The notes: a model not told the origin generated them from the letters alone. Positions 38,150-45,792 are shown, numbered from the stretch's first letter. The stretch: 64,000 nucleotides of DNA from Salinicola halimionae (GCF_003206065.1 NZ_PZJQ01000005.1:1-64000), one strand, 5' to 3'. A program made the numbers and translations.

Positions 38150-38626
38150 TCAGGAGCGGAGCCACGCGTACAGCAATTTGTAGAATACGGTTTCGTCGAG
38201 CTCGGTGTACTTAGACAGGTCGCGTTTCTGGCCGAATTGCAGATCGGTAAAGTAATACTTGCCCTCGGACTCGATGATCTCCTTGATGTCATCCTCGTCG
38301 GAAGAGGCATACATCAGGATCCGATTACCGTGGAGGTATTGCTCCTCCGGCTCGACGTGAAGCTTGCAGCTACCGAAGGTAATCGTCAGAACCTGGAGCG
38401 TGATTTCGAACGTTTCATCATACTTTTCGAGCGTATGGTTGGCTTCGGCATGATGAATCTCGATGTCATCGATATCGAGAGCGTTGACCCATTCCTCGAT
38501 ATGGCTCTGTAGAGCACGCAAATTTGCCTCACCCGCCTTCAAGGCCTGTTTGAAATTTGCCAGACGCTCCTGACAAAGGAGCACTTCATCCTTGATGTGC
38601 TCTTTCAATTGCGCGATCTCAATCAT
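38150..38626 (-). CDS. Hypothetical acidic protein
   Basis: A 158-residue soluble protein with no recognised domain. The first 45 residues look like a helical coil (LKEHIKDEVLLCQERLANFKQALKAG), and the remainder is acidic with many Glu/Asp (EPEEQYLHGN, SSDEDDIKEIIESEGKYYF). No signal peptide or membrane segment. AGAGG lies eight bases before ATG 38626. It is downstream of the two zinc-ribbon genes on the same strand but separated from them by a terminator at 38703-38728. Confidence 0.7.
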   Translation of the reverse strand: MIEIAQLKEHIKDEVLLCQERLANFKQALKAGEANLRALQSHIEEWVNALDIDDIEIHHAEANHTLEKYDETFEITLQVLTITFGSCKLHVEPEEQYLHGNRILMYASSDEDDIKEIIESEGKYYFTDLQFGQKRDLSKYTELDETVFYKLLYAWLRS

Positions 38627-38702
38627 ATGTAGCCTCTTAGCTCCTGATATCCCCCGCGCTAACCCAGCCGGTTCAAATGACAGAATAGTCGTTCACTACG
38701 AA

Positions 38703-38728
38703 AAGACCGCCTGGTATCAGGCGGTCTT
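38703..38728 (-). terminator. Terminator after the zinc-ribbon gene pair
   Basis: A perfect 11-bp stem AAGACCGCCTG / CAGGCGGTCTT with loop GTAT is flanked on the minus-strand 3' side by a short T-run. It follows the stop codon of the 64-residue zinc-ribbon gene by 18 bases. Confidence 0.85.
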
Positions 38729-38746
38729 CGAACTATTTCTGTTTGA

Positions 38747-38941
38747 TCAGGCGGCAGCAGGATGAACGTGGGGCGAGAATGGGTGTATCGCACTCAAGGC
38801 CCTCTCTAGATCCAGTGTCTTGCACTTGAAGGCACTGCAGTTGGCACAGCTGACATTGGCTCCCTCTTGTGCATTCATCGGCAGGTGAAATTGCTGGTGA
38901 CCACAAACCGAGCAGGTAAGGTCCAGCGTCACTTTGATCAC
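38747..38941 (-). CDS. Small zinc-ribbon protein (64 aa)
   Basis: A 64-residue protein with two Cys-x2-Cys knuckles (CSVC and CANC) 19 residues apart, a compact zinc ribbon. It begins MIKVTLDLTCSVCGHQQFHLP, and an almost parallel beginning is found in the protein at 46361-46612 (MIRVTLDLICSICDHDQFHLP), so the two are paralogues. The start is GTG at 38941, overlapping the stop of the gene before it as GTGA. It is the second gene of a two-gene minus-strand unit. No further function can be stated. Confidence 0.75.
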   Translation of the reverse strand: MIKVTLDLTCSVCGHQQFHLPMNAQEGANVSCANCSAFKCKTLDLERALSAIHPFSPHVHPAAA

Positions 38942-39189
38942 GCGGTCACCCTCAAATTAGAGTGATGATTATTGAGCGGACGGTTCTCGCGCGCCATCTG
39001 TAGCGTCAGGCTGCGGCACTGATTTAGGATCTGCACCGAATAACTGGGTGCTTGAGAATCTGCCCAGTGACCGATGGTATCGAGAAACTCTCCGCATTCG
39101 GTACAGCTGATTTCATCCCACTCAGAGTGGGCTTCCAATGAGATGAATTGAGCATTACCACAACGTGTGCATGAAATTGAATCTTTCAT
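38938..39189 (-). CDS. Small zinc-ribbon protein (83 aa)
   Basis: An 83-residue protein with Cys-x2-Cys pairs CTRC and CTEC (MKDSISCTRCGNAQFISLEAH, then ISCTECGEFLDTIGHW). The remainder is short and polar. AAGGAGGG lies just before ATG 39189; the frame is open to 39267, but that ribosome site decides the start. Its leader (39190-39330) carries four hairpins with GGA in their loops, the expected binding sites of CsrA/RsmA, so the unit is probably post-transcriptionally controlled. Coupled to the downstream 64-residue gene by a GTGA overlap. Confidence 0.78.
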   Translation of the reverse strand: MKDSISCTRCGNAQFISLEAHSEWDEISCTECGEFLDTIGHWADSQAPSYSVQILNQCRSLTLQMARENRPLNNHHSNLRVTA

Positions 39190-39238
39190 TGTCAGCCCTC
39201 CTTGGCTGCAGACCGGCCTTGTGGCCGATCGAAATGTT

Positions 39239-39323
39239 GGCAATCCTTGCCGTGCCCCGCTGAGCATCCCTGCCCGCTTTCCGGCATCCTTGCCGGTTCC
39301 GACTGGCCTGACGATCCTTGTCG
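39239..39323 (-). promoter_or_regulatory. Array of four GGA-loop hairpins (CsrA/RsmA-binding leader)
   Basis: On the minus strand, four hairpins repeat about every 22 bases: CGA/TCG around CAAGGA (39310-39323), CCGGCA/TGCCGG with loop AGGA (39281-39296), GGGCA/TGCTC with loop GGGA (39262-39275), and GGCAA/TTGCC with loop GGA (39239-39251). An ANGGA loop on a short stem is the CsrA/RsmA recognition element. The array sits 50-135 bases upstream of the start of the 83-residue zinc-ribbon gene. No terminator separates them, so it is read as a 5' leader; a free sponge RNA is the alternative. Confidence 0.72.
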
Positions 39324-39378
39324 GCCCTACGAGACTTTTCGAATCCTACAACTGCATGCTGGCACAGCATTCAGTGCT

Positions 39379-39393
39379 GTACAAGGCTTGTAC
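39379..39393. promoter_or_regulatory. Perfect palindrome, possible operator of the zinc-ribbon unit
   Basis: GTACAAG-G-CTTGTAC is a perfect 15-base dyad. It lies about 55 bases upstream (in minus-strand sense) of the hairpin array, where a promoter for that transcript would be expected. A second short dyad CAGCA/TGCTG sits beside it. The binding protein is unknown. Confidence 0.4.
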
Positions 39394-39613
39394 GGCATGG
39401 AGTTTTTCGTCCAGTTATCCCATGTTAAATCGTGTGTAGTAAGTGGCTGAATCGGTTGGGACGGGATGAAAGAAGTTTTTCCAGGATTCTCTGAAATATC
39501 ATCCTCTACGCTTACTTGAGGTCGGTTATCCGCCACGCCTTGCATTCTCCAGTCAACGGTTTTACTCGCAGACCGCTATGCTGTGGGGCACGACACTTCA
39601 ATTCGGAATTTCC

Positions 39614-40723
39614 ATGAATTCTCTGAGCCAGCACAAGGCGTTCATCTTACTGCTGACGCTAGTCTCCATCGCGTTTGTATGGCTGCTACTGCCATTCTAC
39701 GGGGCCGTACTCTGGGCCGTGATCCTGGCCATTCTGTTCCAGCCCATGCAGCGCCGGCTGGAATACCGGCTCAAGGGGCGGCGCAATTGGGCTGCGCTCA
39801 TCAGTGTGATGGCGTGCGTGTTCATCGTCATTCTCCCGATATCGCTGATTTTCGGTGCCATGGTGCGTGAAGGTGCCAGCGTCTATCAGCGCGTGGGAAG
39901 CGGTGATATCGATTTCAATCAATACGTTCAGCAGTTTCAGAGTTCGCTGCCGGCTTCGGTCCAGGACTGGTTGGGCGATGCCGGTTTCGGCAGTTTGTCC
40001 GATATCAGCAACCGCCTGGCTTCCGCGCTCGAGCAGGGGAGCCAGTTGATTGCCACGCACATGCTGAGCATCGGGCAGAACACTCTCCAGTTTCTGATCA
40101 GCACCGGTATCATGCTCTATCTGCTGTTTTTCCTGTTCCGGGACGGGCGCTCACTCGGCCAGCAGATTCGCATCACCATTCCCCTGAGCGACGAGTACAC
40201 CTACAAGCTAATCGACAAGTTCACGGCGGTAGTTCGCGCCACCGTCAAAGGCAACGTGATCATCGCCATCGTGCAGGGGGTGATCGGCGGTGTCGCCTTC
40301 TGGGCGCTGGGGATCGAAGCGGCGCTGCTATGGGGTGTGATGATGGCTTTCCTGTCGCTATTGCCGGCGATCGGTTCTGCTATCGTCTGGGTCCCGGTAG
40401 CAGCGTATCTGCTGATCACCGGGGCCTACGTCAAGGGTGCGATATTGATCTTTGTCGGGGTCGTGGTCATCGGGCTCGTCGATAATTTCCTGCGCCCGCC
40501 GCTGGTCGGCAAGGAAACCAAACTGCCTGATTACGTGGTGCTGATCTCGACGGTCGGCGGAATGACACTGATGGGCATCAATGGCTTCGTGCTCGGCCCG
40601 CTGATTGCGGCGTTGTTCATCGTTGCCTGGTCGCTGTATCGCCAGGAGCAGGAGGCCGAAGCCGAGAATCTGGAACAGACCACGGGAACGGCCGAGATAC
40701 CCGGGCAGCGGCAAAATCGCTAG
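39614..40723 (+). CDS. AI-2E-family (PerM/YdiK) transporter
   Basis: A 369-residue integral membrane protein of the AI-2E/UPF0118 family, with about eight hydrophobic segments. Markers: FYGAVLWAVILAILFQPM, the long central soluble loop (VYQRVGSGDIDFNQYVQQF), and GNVIIAIVQGVIGGVAFWALGI followed by the conserved LPAIGSAIVWVPVAAYLLITG. Members export small molecules or ions; despite the name, AI-2 transport is unproven for most. ATG 39614 gives the usual N-terminus (MNSLSQHKAF); ATG 39578 is an alternative. Confidence 0.88.
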   Translation: MNSLSQHKAFILLLTLVSIAFVWLLLPFYGAVLWAVILAILFQPMQRRLEYRLKGRRNWAALISVMACVFIVILPISLIFGAMVREGASVYQRVGSGDIDFNQYVQQFQSSLPASVQDWLGDAGFGSLSDISNRLASALEQGSQLIATHMLSIGQNTLQFLISTGIMLYLLFFLFRDGRSLGQQIRITIPLSDEYTYKLIDKFTAVVRATVKGNVIIAIVQGVIGGVAFWALGIEAALLWGVMMAFLSLLPAIGSAIVWVPVAAYLLITGAYVKGAILIFVGVVVIGLVDNFLRPPLVGKETKLPDYVVLISTVGGMTLMGINGFVLGPLIAALFIVAWSLYRQEQEAEAENLEQTTGTAEIPGQRQNR

Positions 40724-40797
40724 CTCAGGCAGATAGACTCTCAGGTTAATTATTATGATGCTAATCAATTGCCCGGCTGTTATTCACCAGGATACCG

Positions 40798-42309
40798 ATG
40801 CCAGACTCACTTTCCCCTGCGCGTGGCGCGATTGGCCGGATCGGTGCCCTCTTGCTTGTCGTTTTCACGATGACGGGGTGCGCCAACTACGCCGGTCTCG
40901 AACCGCAGCAGACGTTGACCCCCATTAGTCAACTAAGCGTCACCGAGGTCATCGGGCGTTCGCTGGTGTCGCCAGCGGCCTGGCCTGATATCGATTGGTG
41001 GAAGCGGCTGGGCGATCCCGAATTGGACCGCCTGGTAGGGGAGGCGCTGAGCGATTCGCCGGATATTGCCATCGCCCAGGCGCGGCTGCATTCGGCCAAC
41101 GCCGCCATCGCCTCGGCCAGAGCCGGGGCGCTACCCAGCGTCGACGCCTCCGCCGAGGTGTCGCGGTCGCGAATCTCGAAGGTGGAGGATCCGCGTGGGC
41201 AGGGCAATTTCTACTCTACTTCGCGGTCGCTGCTGGTCTCGTTCGACTACGACCTCGATCTCTGGGGCGGCAGCCGCGCCGCCTGGGAGGCCGCGCTGGG
41301 CGAAGCGCGTGCCCAGCAGATCGAATATCGCGCGGCAGGGCTGACGCTATCGGTCAACGTGGCGCGGGCTTACGTCAGCCTGGCCAACGCCTACGCAATG
41401 CGTGACGTGGCGCAGCGCCAGCTGGATCGCGCGCAGCGCATCAACGATATCAACGACGAGCTGCTGCAGGCCGGCATCCGTAACCAGTCCCAGAGCCTGC
41501 AGTCGCAGGTGACTGGTGCCAGTGCCCGCCAATCGCTGGAGTCGGCGCAGCAGACGATCCGCAGCGAGCGAATCTCTCTGGCCATTCTGCTCGGCAAGGG
41601 GCCGGACCGCGGCGAGTCGATTCCTCGGCCCACGGCGCTTTCGCCCGCCATCGCCGCTCTGCCCAGCGTAATCCCCGCCGAACTGATCGGTCATCGGCCG
41701 GATGTCGTCGCCGCGCGCTGGCGGGTCGAGGCCGCCTCCCAGAGCATCAAGGCAGCCAAGGCGCAGTTCTACCCCAACATCAATCTCTCGGCGATGGCGG
41801 GGTTCCGTTCGGTTCTGGGTGACTACTTCTTCAGCGAGGCGGCGAAATCCGGCAGCGTCTCTCCGGCGATCTCGTTGCCGATCTTCGAAGGCGGCCGACT
41901 CCGCGCCAACCTGGATAGCACCGATGCCGATTACGATCTGGCCGTGGCGCAATACAACCGAACCATCGTCTCGTCATTGGGCGAAGTGGCGGACGACATC
42001 ACCACGCTGGAGTCTCTGGAGCGACAACGCGAAAGCCAACAGGAGGCGCTTGAAAACGCGCGCTCGGCCTATGGCCTGGCCGAGGAGCGCTACCGCGCCG
42101 GGCTGGTCGATTATCTGGACGTGCTGAGCAGCGAGCAGCAACTGTTATCGGCCGAACAGAGCCTGACCCAGCTCGACTCGCAGCGGCTCGACCGCTCGGT
42201 GCAGCTCGTCCAGGCGCTGGGCGGCGGCCTTGCGCTGGATGCCAGCGTTCCGCACGACAGGGGTGGGTTCGTCTTCGCCCCGGATCCCAACGCGACCTCT
42301 GCGAAATGA
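40798..42309 (+). CDS. NodT-family outer-membrane efflux lipoprotein
   Basis: A 503-residue TolC-like outer-membrane factor. The signal ends in lipobox MTGC (Cys28). WWKRLGDPELDRLVGEAL, IAQARLHSANAAIASARAGALP, ELIGHRPDVVAARWRVEAASQSIKAAKAQFYP and the RYRAGLVDYLDVLSSEQQLL repeat are typical. It forms the outer-membrane duct of a tripartite pump, but no periplasmic adaptor or inner-membrane pump is next to it; the next gene is tRNA-Thr. AGGAT precedes the ATG. Confidence 0.92.
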   Translation: MPDSLSPARGAIGRIGALLLVVFTMTGCANYAGLEPQQTLTPISQLSVTEVIGRSLVSPAAWPDIDWWKRLGDPELDRLVGEALSDSPDIAIAQARLHSANAAIASARAGALPSVDASAEVSRSRISKVEDPRGQGNFYSTSRSLLVSFDYDLDLWGGSRAAWEAALGEARAQQIEYRAAGLTLSVNVARAYVSLANAYAMRDVAQRQLDRAQRINDINDELLQAGIRNQSQSLQSQVTGASARQSLESAQQTIRSERISLAILLGKGPDRGESIPRPTALSPAIAALPSVIPAELIGHRPDVVAARWRVEAASQSIKAAKAQFYPNINLSAMAGFRSVLGDYFFSEAAKSGSVSPAISLPIFEGGRLRANLDSTDADYDLAVAQYNRTIVSSLGEVADDITTLESLERQRESQQEALENARSAYGLAEERYRAGLVDYLDVLSSEQQLLSAEQSLTQLDSQRLDRSVQLVQALGGGLALDASVPHDRGGFVFAPDPNATSAK

Positions 42310-42376
42310 CCTGGATCGTCGCTTAGACATCGTCGCCAACCGCCTGTTTTACGACGATTTGCGGCTATCGTTGCAG

Positions 42377-42405
42377 TTGTCCGTGCAGGCGTTGATGATT
42401 ATCAT
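42377..42405 (+). promoter_or_regulatory. Sigma-70 promoter of tRNA-Thr (CGT)
   Basis: TTGTCC (42377-42382) and TATCAT (42400-42405) are separated by 17 bases, with the tRNA starting 12 bases after the -10 box. Confidence 0.65.
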
Positions 42406-42417
42406 AGGTGTCGCCTG

Positions 42418-42493
42418 GCCGGTATAGCTCAGCTGGCAGAGCAACGCATTCGTAATGCGTAGGTCGGTGGTTCGAGTCCACTTACCGGCACCA
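42418..42493 (+). tRNA. tRNA-Thr (CGT)
   Basis: A 76-base tRNA with acceptor stem GCCGGTA/TACCGGC. Anticodon stem ACGCA/TGCGT encloses TTCGTAA, anticodon CGT. CCA is encoded. It is a single gene, followed by a terminator and then by a stretch holding a second copy of the Y-shaped element, like the tRNA-Thr at 18425. Confidence 0.97.
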
Positions 42494-42535
42494 GACTTTT
42501 CCCGCCTCATCAATCAGTTAAGAATTTCTCCCATG

Positions 42536-42554
42536 CCGCTCTTAGCGGTTTTTT
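42536..42554 (+). terminator. Terminator of tRNA-Thr (CGT)
   Basis: CCGCT, loop CTT, AGCGG, then six T. It lies 42 bases after the tRNA. Confidence 0.9.
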
Positions 42555-42733
42555 CGTTTAAATGTCAACAAGGTGTCAACTCGCGAATCGGGGTGCCATC
42601 TGTAACGTTGTGTCGCCTTTGGCGCTTCGGTGCCAACCAAGGTGCGTGTAGGCGGCGACGCTTGCGGGATCGAGAAAGACGGCCAGGCGAAGGCACCATG
42701 AACCAAGGTGCACACGGTAGGCGAAAACATCGG

Positions 42734-42829
42734 GGAAAAAAACGGCCCAATAAGCGTCATCGGGAGGATGGCTGACTTAAGGGCCGGAAAAGATCGCTTT
42801 CTAAGGAAGGCGACCATGAACGCGATGGA
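42734..42829. repeat. Y-shaped structured element, copy 2 (homologous to 18820-18900)
   Basis: Outer stem CGGCCC (42743-42748) / GGGCCG (42781-42786); inner stem GTCATC (42756-42761) / GATGGC (42767-42772), where A-to-G against copy 1 keeps a wobble pair. Seven A lie on the left. The following hairpin TCGCTTTC/GAAGGCGA is longer than in copy 1, and the motif GCGACCATGAAC is at 42810-42821. The two copies align at well over half of their positions by eye. Confidence 0.75.
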
Positions 42830-43030
42830 GGCCGTGTTGATTAGAAAAAGCAAATATAGCCTAGTACAGCGATTGTCGCTACTGAGAGTCACGACGGCAA
42901 ACGAATTTGTACCTTTGTCATAAAAATTTACAAAGGCAGTCGAGGACTTCGACCAAAGGCGAATTTAAACTTGGATTTCTCTACATGAAAGCGAATAAAA
43001 AGTAAGCGCAAGATGCAATTAACAATAAAA

Positions 43031-43331
43031 ACCCGCGTTCGGTGTACAGCTCATTGAGCCGAACGCCGACGCGGGTCGGGGTTGCGTCGTACAGGGTACG
43101 TAGGACGCTTATCGTTATATAGCGCTGTTCATGGTCGCTATATTGGTGTGCCGACTGATGAGATACCTCGTTCGATCTTTGATCAAGCAGAGGGAACTGT
43201 CCCATCTTATCCGATGCACGAGCCGATACTACTCCCTGAAGTCGAGAGCTGACAATATCGCTTAAGGGGCAGGGGCAAAAAGAAACCCGGTTATGAGAAA
43301 CGTTCAACGGGAGCGTTTGCCATACCGGGTT
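43031..43331 (-). other. Two further nested terminator-like hairpins in minus orientation
   Basis: First (43031-43076): ACCCGC/GCGGGT outer and CGTTCGG/CCGAACG inner, ending in TTTTTATT on the minus strand. Second (43284-43331): AACCCGGT/ACCGGGTT outer and AAACG/CGTTT inner, ending in TTTCTTTTT on the minus strand. Between them, ATATAGCG/CGCTATAT (43117-43143) shows GTTCATGGTCGC in its loop, the reverse complement of the motif in both Y-shaped elements. The three minus-oriented terminator-like structures are about 250-290 bases apart. Confidence 0.6.
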
Positions 43332-43799
43332 GAAGCGGCCGCAGGGAAGCAACCAGAACTGGAAATTTGGGCGAGCGCCGAAGATACGCTGTCTGTAACC
43401 AAGTGTATCGGAAAAATTACGGAAATATTAAGGCTTGGGGTCAATCTTTTTCCAGAAAATTTTAAGCGATTGCCGATTCATGATCATTCCTCATCGGCGA
43501 GGCATTCACATTGAAGGAAAGCGGCGTTGATCATCAGGTGATGACCGACCTTCCGAGAAGGCAGATAGCCATGGCGAAGCTGGTCTTCGATACTCGGGCG
43601 GGTTCGCCTTGGCTGGCGTTCGCTATAACCGCCAATATCGCCTGTCGTCGTTTTGACCGGTGCAGCATCGCCAGGATGACGTTCTCTGCTTCCGGGGCTA
43701 TCGTTCAAGAGCCGTTGGCCATCGCACGAAAGCCGCGAAGGTCATTACCGAGCTTTTGCCTGGCAGAAATCGATGGAGCAGTCCTGGGAGGGAATCCGC

Positions 43800-45113
43800 A
43801 TGCCATTGGGTCTAGAAGTGATGAAGGAAACATCCGACACGTTCCATGCCAAGGAATGGTTGCGTCGCTATCAACGTGTTCGAGCTGCCACTGAAGCGAT
43901 CTGTGCGCCGCTGCATAAGGAAGACTATCTAGTACAGAGTATGCCTGACGTCAGCCCGCCCAAGTGGCATCTCGCCCATGTCAGCTGGTTCTTCGAAGCC
44001 TTTATCCTGAAACCTTTTCACCCCACTTATCAGACCCTAGATCCCTCATACGACTACCTGTTTAACTCTTATTACGAGACGCATGGCGTGCCGTTTCCGC
44101 GCTCCGACCGCGGAATGATTTCACGGCCTACCGTCGATGACGTCTATCGCTACCGGGCTCACATCGACCAGGCCATGCAGGAACTCCTCGAGGAACCCCC
44201 GCAAGCCCATGCCGAGGAAATCCTCCGGCGTGTCGAATTGGGTCTACCCCACGAGCAGCAGCACCAGGAGCTGTTGTTCATGGATATCAAGCATATTCTG
44301 GCTCAGAACCCGCTCGGCCCCGTCTACCGAGACGACCTGGTGGCTGCGCCAGCACACGAGACCGGCGAGCTCCGTTGGCATGGCTTTCCCGCCGGGGTTC
44401 GGCTGATGGGTCATGACAAAGCCGATAAGGGTTTTGCCTACGACAACGAGATGGGGCGACACCGTCAGTTCGTGGAAGCCTTTCAGATCGCCGATCGCCC
44501 GGTGACCAATGGCGAGTTTCTCGCGTTCATGCAGGCGGGAGGATACGACAAGCCCGATTACTGGCTGGCGGACGGCTGGGCCACGGTCAAGGCAGAGGCG
44601 TGGAAGTCACCGCTCTATTGGGTCGAACGAGATGGCGTCTGGCATCACTTTACGCTGGGCGGGCTGGTGCCGGTCGACTTGAATGCGCCAGTCTGTCACG
44701 TCAGCTTCTATGAAGCCGACGCCTATGCCCAGTGGGTCGGGGCCCGGCTGCCGACCGAAGCCGAGTGGGAAACGGTAGCTGGTAACGTACCCATGCAAGG
44801 CAATTTCTTCGAGCGGGACCATCTGCAGCCGGTTGCCGCTGCAGCGACCAAGGACGTGCCGGGACAGATGTTCGGTGATGTCTGGGAATGGACCGGCAGC
44901 GCCTATCGGCCTTATCCAGGGTTCAAGAAGTTGCCGGGGAGCTTGGGCGAGTACAACGGCAAGTTCATGTCCGGGCAGATGGTTCTTCGTGGTGGCTGTT
45001 GCGCAACGCCGGAAGACCATATCCGTCCCACTTATCGAAACTTCTTTCCCCCGCACGCCCGTTGGGCTTTTTCCGGTTTCCGCCTGGCCAGGCACATCCC
45101 AACGTCAGAATAG
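43800..45113 (+). CDS. egtB: Ergothioneine biosynthesis sulfoxide synthase EgtB
   Basis: A 437-residue non-heme iron enzyme joining a thiol to hercynine. The N-terminal DinB-like domain carries the iron ligands (WHLAHVSWFFE and the HX3HXE site in LPHEQQHQELLFMDI), and the C-terminal formylglycine-generating-enzyme-like domain has NRPVTNGEFLAF-type and LPTEAEWE motifs and ends in GGCCATPEDHIRPTYRNFFPP. GGGAGGG lies eight bases before ATG 43800, which is preferred over ATG 43773. The partner methyltransferase EgtD, usually adjacent, is not in the window. Confidence 0.92.
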   Translation: MPLGLEVMKETSDTFHAKEWLRRYQRVRAATEAICAPLHKEDYLVQSMPDVSPPKWHLAHVSWFFEAFILKPFHPTYQTLDPSYDYLFNSYYETHGVPFPRSDRGMISRPTVDDVYRYRAHIDQAMQELLEEPPQAHAEEILRRVELGLPHEQQHQELLFMDIKHILAQNPLGPVYRDDLVAAPAHETGELRWHGFPAGVRLMGHDKADKGFAYDNEMGRHRQFVEAFQIADRPVTNGEFLAFMQAGGYDKPDYWLADGWATVKAEAWKSPLYWVERDGVWHHFTLGGLVPVDLNAPVCHVSFYEADAYAQWVGARLPTEAEWETVAGNVPMQGNFFERDHLQPVAAAATKDVPGQMFGDVWEWTGSAYRPYPGFKKLPGSLGEYNGKFMSGQMVLRGGCCATPEDHIRPTYRNFFPPHARWAFSGFRLARHIPTSE

Positions 45114-45255
45114 GGGGCGTAGACGCAGAACGTCTTGCTGGCGATGTCGTGAGCCTCTCGGCTCCGCGCTCTAAATCCATAGCCAAGCGATATTTTATCG
45201 ATGCGTTGCGGGGTGGCACTATGGCGCTCCTTTTTTCACCGGCTCCCGCAACACG

Positions 45256-45792
45256 ATGGTCAAACGATATCTCGGCAAGATGAAAGGTTCGCCCCCGACG
45301 CGACCGGCACCGGATTGGCGCGATGCCATCTGGTCATGGCTGGGGGCGTTTCTGGGAATGGCGGGCGTGGGTTGGCTGAGCGCGCAGTCGCTTCAAACGC
45401 ATTCGCTGCTGATGGTCGGCTCATTCGGCGCGACGTCGGTGCTGCTATATGCCGCGCCGGAAAGCCCACTGGCGCAGCCGCGCAATGTGCTGTTCGGCAA
45501 TCTGCTCTCGGCGCTGTGCGGCGTGCTGGTATGGAAGCTGATCGGCGATAGCTGGATTGCGGCGGCGGTGGCGGTGTCGACTTCCATCCTGCTCATGCAG
45601 ATGACCCATACGCTTCATCCTCCGGGCGGCGCGACGGCGCTGATCGCGGTAATCGGTTCCGCTGAACTCCATACGCTGGGCTGGTCCTATGCGTTCTTTC
45701 CGGTCGCGACCGGCTGTCTGCTGATGCTGCTGATCGCCGTGTTGGTCAACAACCTGGCAAGGCATCGCCGCTATCCGCTGCATTGGTGGTAG
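45256..45792 (+). CDS. HPP-family membrane protein
   Basis: A 178-residue integral membrane protein with four or five hydrophobic segments and the signature HPPGGATALIAV (His-Pro-Pro, 'HPP' family). LLMVGSFGATSVLLYAAPESPLAQPRNV is also diagnostic. Homologues in plants and cyanobacteria are nitrite transporters; most bacterial ones are uncharacterised. It carries no CBS domain. The ribosome site is weak. Confidence 0.88.
   Translation: MVKRYLGKMKGSPPTRPAPDWRDAIWSWLGAFLGMAGVGWLSAQSLQTHSLLMVGSFGATSVLLYAAPESPLAQPRNVLFGNLLSALCGVLVWKLIGDSWIAAAVAVSTSILLMQMTHTLHPPGGATALIAVIGSAELHTLGWSYAFFPVATGCLLMLLIAVLVNNLARHRRYPLHWW

Larger units (their letters stand above)
42555..43799. other. Gene-free, AT-richer region downstream of tRNA-Thr (CGT)
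   Basis: About 1.2 kb without a convincing gene. It begins with TTTAAATGTCAAC, the same boundary that ends the integrase remnant beside the other tRNA-Thr (minus strand TTGACATTTAA), so a more decayed integrase tail is likely here. It then contains the second Y-shaped element, two further nested hairpins at 43031 and 43284, and a GC-richer last part leading to egtB. It reads as a scar of an excised element. Confidence 0.6.

Noticed and set aside
39239..39323. Short repeats spaced evenly, at first sight like a CRISPR array
   Set aside because: Units are only 13-16 bases, differ in stem sequence and share just the GGA loop; spacers are under 15 bases, and no cas genes are near.
42743..43331. 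Retron-like structured RNA
   Set aside because: The nested hairpins recall msr/msd folding, but no reverse transcriptase gene is present in or near the region.
42981..43352. 123-codon minus-strand frame in the scar region
   Set aside because: It runs straight through two terminator-like hairpins, has no good start, and its product resembles nothing known.
43293..43514. 73-codon plus-strand frame downstream of tRNA-Thr
   Set aside because: It begins inside a nested hairpin and shows no domain or ribosome site.
43484..43708. 74-codon minus-strand frame upstream of egtB
   Set aside because: It starts with TTG without a ribosome site; the composition is plausible for coding, but nothing else supports it.
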